Made by a program: the position numbers and the translations under genes. Shown piece by piece: positions 21,082-22,491 of a DNA stretch of 22,491 bases (position 1 is its first letter; every line of letters starts with the position of its first letter). The notes beneath the pieces were generated by a model, which saw only the letters and a program-made list of their open reading frames with translations, made no database searches and was not told where the DNA came from. The stretch is from a virus, in the IMG/VR virus record IMGVR_UViG_3300025892_000172, positions 1 to 22,491 of that record; one strand, given 5' to 3'.

Positions 21082-21307
21082 CTTCGCCGTATCCGTCTGA
21101 CTCTTCGTCTTCCTCGAACACAGTAGCAACGGCTTCTTCTAGTTTTGGATCGAGCTCGGCAGATCCTTTCAGTACGTCATGCTCTACACCAATGTCCTCT
21201 AGGCTCTTGATGAAGTCTATAGCACAGTCCAGTTTCTGTCTCTCTGGAACGTAGTGTGTTATGGAGTTCCATAACCTTTCGATGTCCTCGTGTGTAAAGT
21301 CTATCAT
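21074..21307 (-). CDS. Small acidic hypothetical protein between uvsX and uvsY
   Basis: Function not recognised. 77 aa: a helical N-terminal half (DIERLWNSITHYVPERQKLDCAI shape) and a strongly acidic tail (EEDEESDGYGEDD). It is coupled by a TAATG junction to uvsX and by an 8-nt overlap to uvsY, so it is made with both recombination partners. The acidic tail could mimic DNA or bind a basic partner, but that is inference. Confidence 0.75.
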   Translation of the reverse strand: MIDFTHEDIERLWNSITHYVPERQKLDCAIDFIKSLEDIGVEHDVLKGSAELDPKLEEAVATVFEEDEESDGYGEDD

Positions 21308-22404
21308 TACTCTTCTTTTTTACTCTTTGCTTTTGTTTTTGTTACTACTTCGATAGGGGCATCGGTATCCTCCATTTCGGTGGGTACCTCTTCTTTGAAC
21401 TCTGCCATTATCATATCTAATTTATCACCAACCCATGCTTTCCTGAAGTCTATGTGTTCTTTACCTGCTTTGTCGATGTATTTTAATCTGTTTCCTGTCT
21501 GCACTAATAGACCTTTCTTCTCGAAAAGATCAACTAACCCACTGTATGGGTTCATGCCTGTTTCATACGGGATCTTGACTTGTACACCTTCAAATGGTTT
21601 GGCATATCTGGTCTTCATAACTTTACAAGCGGCTCTTATACCTCTCACATCTGAAACTTTATTGCCTGCTTCGTCTTCTTTTAATTTTAATTTTTTCATT
21701 GCAACAACAATAGAACTTGCATAGATGAATCCTTGTCCGCCTGATATCTTGTCATCTGGATCAAACATATCTTGTGATGCGTATGTGTGGTTGGTTGCTA
21801 TAAGCCCAACATTCCAACTACCAAACATGTTCACACAGTTTCTTACAAGTGCCGTTAGTGCTTTGGGTTTCCTACCCAAGTCACCTTTCATGTCACCTGC
21901 TTCAAACTGATTAACATCTGTTGGTGTAAGCATCATACCCAAACTGTCTATGACAAATAGTACTTTAGGTGCACCTTCCTTGTTGTCTGCATGTTGCTCT
22001 TTGTAACCTTTCATGAACTCCGAAACAGTTTTTGCAACATCATCAACCATTGACATACTTAATTTTAAAAGTTTGTCTTCTGATGTGTCAACTTTTAATG
22101 CTTGTAACCATTTTTCATCTAATGCGTTCTCTGTATCAATTAGAATAACAAAGATGCCTTGCTCTTGTGCATTTTTAATAATGTTTCCTGATGCTATGTA
22201 ACTTTTGCCTGCTCCTGATTCACCTGCAAGTACAGTTACTTTGCCTAATGGAATTCCTTTGTTGAAATCGCTGGTCATCAAATAGTTCAGTGCGTAGTTT
22301 CCTGTCGAGATCCAATCTGTGGGATCGCTGAAACCAATACCCAATCCTTGTATAGACTTTGTGATACTCTTTCTAAATTTTGTTGCGTCAAATACTTTTG
22401 TCAT
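21307..22404 (-). CDS. uvsX: UvsX RecA-like recombinase
   Basis: Strand-exchange recombinase central to recombination-dependent replication and repair. 365 aa from the ATG at 22404, chosen for its AGGA ribosome binding site 7 nt upstream; the TTG at 22455 lies inside the promoter -35 box. Walker A is GESGAGKS (61-68), the catalytic Glu region is LIDTENAL (88-95), Walker B is VLFVIDSLGMML (148-159), and the L2/DNA-binding segment runs through NHTYASQ to DDKISGGQGFIYAS (217-230). T4 UvsX is 391 aa. The C-terminus has an acidic stretch followed by a basic tail (KTKAKSKKEE). First gene of the uvsX-uvsY operon in this window. Confidence 0.96.
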   Translation of the reverse strand: MTKVFDATKFRKSITKSIQGLGIGFSDPTDWISTGNYALNYLMTSDFNKGIPLGKVTVLAGESGAGKSYIASGNIIKNAQEQGIFVILIDTENALDEKWLQALKVDTSEDKLLKLSMSMVDDVAKTVSEFMKGYKEQHADNKEGAPKVLFVIDSLGMMLTPTDVNQFEAGDMKGDLGRKPKALTALVRNCVNMFGSWNVGLIATNHTYASQDMFDPDDKISGGQGFIYASSIVVAMKKLKLKEDEAGNKVSDVRGIRAACKVMKTRYAKPFEGVQVKIPYETGMNPYSGLVDLFEKKGLLVQTGNRLKYIDKAGKEHIDFRKAWVGDKLDMIMAEFKEEVPTEMEDTDAPIEVVTKTKAKSKKEE

Positions 22405-22426
22405 AATTTTGTCCTTTGTGTCATCT

Positions 22427-22455
22427 ATTTTAGCATACCTAGGCCCTAACGTCAA
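22427..22455 (-). promoter_or_regulatory. uvsX: Strong sigma70-like promoter of uvsX
   Basis: Minus strand: -35 TTGACG (22455..22450), 17-nt spacer, -10 TAAAAT (22432..22427) with an extended TGC. Predicted start is near 22420, leader about 16 nt including AGGA. A perfect inverted repeat covers the -35 end and half the spacer. Confidence 0.8.
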
Positions 22456-22466
22456 TATTAGGGCCT
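22441..22466. repeat. Perfect 9-bp inverted repeat overlapping the uvsX promoter
   Basis: AGGCCCTAA (22441-22449) and TTAGGGCCT (22458-22466) form a perfect stem with an 8-nt loop. It is GC-rich against an AT-rich background, lies over the -35/spacer of the uvsX promoter, and lacks a following U-tract on either strand. Either an operator-type site or the hairpin ending the gene upstream of uvsX. The rest of 22405-22491 holds no gene. Confidence 0.6.
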
Positions 22467-22491
22467 TGGTAAAATGTCAGATTATTTTGCT

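Noticed and set aside
22405-22455. Extended uvsX start (TTG at 22455)
   Set aside because: The TTG is inside the -35 box and upstream of the predicted transcription start, so it could not be on the mRNA; the ATG at 22404 has AGGA in front.
1-22491. tRNA genes, CRISPR arrays, insertion sequences, attachment sites
   Set aside because: None seen by eye: no cloverleaf-like intergenic segment, no regularly spaced repeats, no transposase motifs, and intergenic space is too short for most of these.

Overview
The window looks like part of the genome of a marine T4-like myovirus (cyanophage- or pelagiphage-like). The evidence is a set of T4-type replication and recombination proteins: gp41-type helicase, gp61-type primase, UvsW, UvsX, UvsY and a probable gp62 clamp-loader subunit. 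They sit in tightly overlapping operons with moderate-to-low GC, T4-type late promoter boxes (TATAAATA) and sigma70-like early promoters. No photosynthesis genes, tRNAs, rRNAs, insertion sequences or CRISPR arrays are visible, so the host cannot be named. Almost every base is coding; there is no gene-free stretch longer than about 90 bases.

Layout. (1) 1-2284, minus: primase then helicase (cut by the window edge), with an early promoter lying in the tail of the preceding gene. (2) 2298-3101, minus: a late-type virion/fibre-like protein with an exact TATAAATA box, embedded in the replication region. (3) 3134-3508, plus: a small unknown gene. (4) 9194 down to 3501, minus: a nine-gene overlapping replication operon (448-aa unknown, UvsW, two unknowns, probable gp62, C2H2 zinc-finger protein, small unknown, a 196-aa miniature DnaE-like protein, small basic unknown) behind a strong extended -10 promoter. 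(5) 9260-9742, plus: SprT-like metalloprotease. (6) 9728-20002: a roughly 10-kb glycan cassette in divergent operons. The minus arm (15882 to 9728) has GT61, a 2OG-Fe(II) oxygenase, three related GT-B-like proteins, a GT-A-like transferase and a GT42/DUF115-like protein. The plus arm (15914 to 18603) has an SGNH hydrolase, a fourth GT-B-like paralogue and two FkbM-type methyltransferases. A further transferase on the minus strand and a third FkbM-like methyltransferase on the plus strand follow. (7) 22404 down to 20007, minus: uvsX, a small acidic unknown, uvsY and a HAD phosphatase.

How it works together. Regions 1, 4 and 7 supply lagging-strand priming and unwinding, clamp loading, and recombination-dependent replication (UvsX/UvsY strand exchange, UvsW branch processing). 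Region 6 probably builds or decorates a polysaccharide or glycoprotein, either altering the host surface during infection or modifying virions; the acceptor cannot be read from sequence. The two most notable items are the miniature DnaE-like protein, which retains the three catalytic-aspartate motifs of C-family polymerases in under 200 residues, and the paralogue-rich glycan cassette inserted between the uvsW and uvsX modules. Several promoters sit so close to their start codons that the transcripts would have almost no leader.
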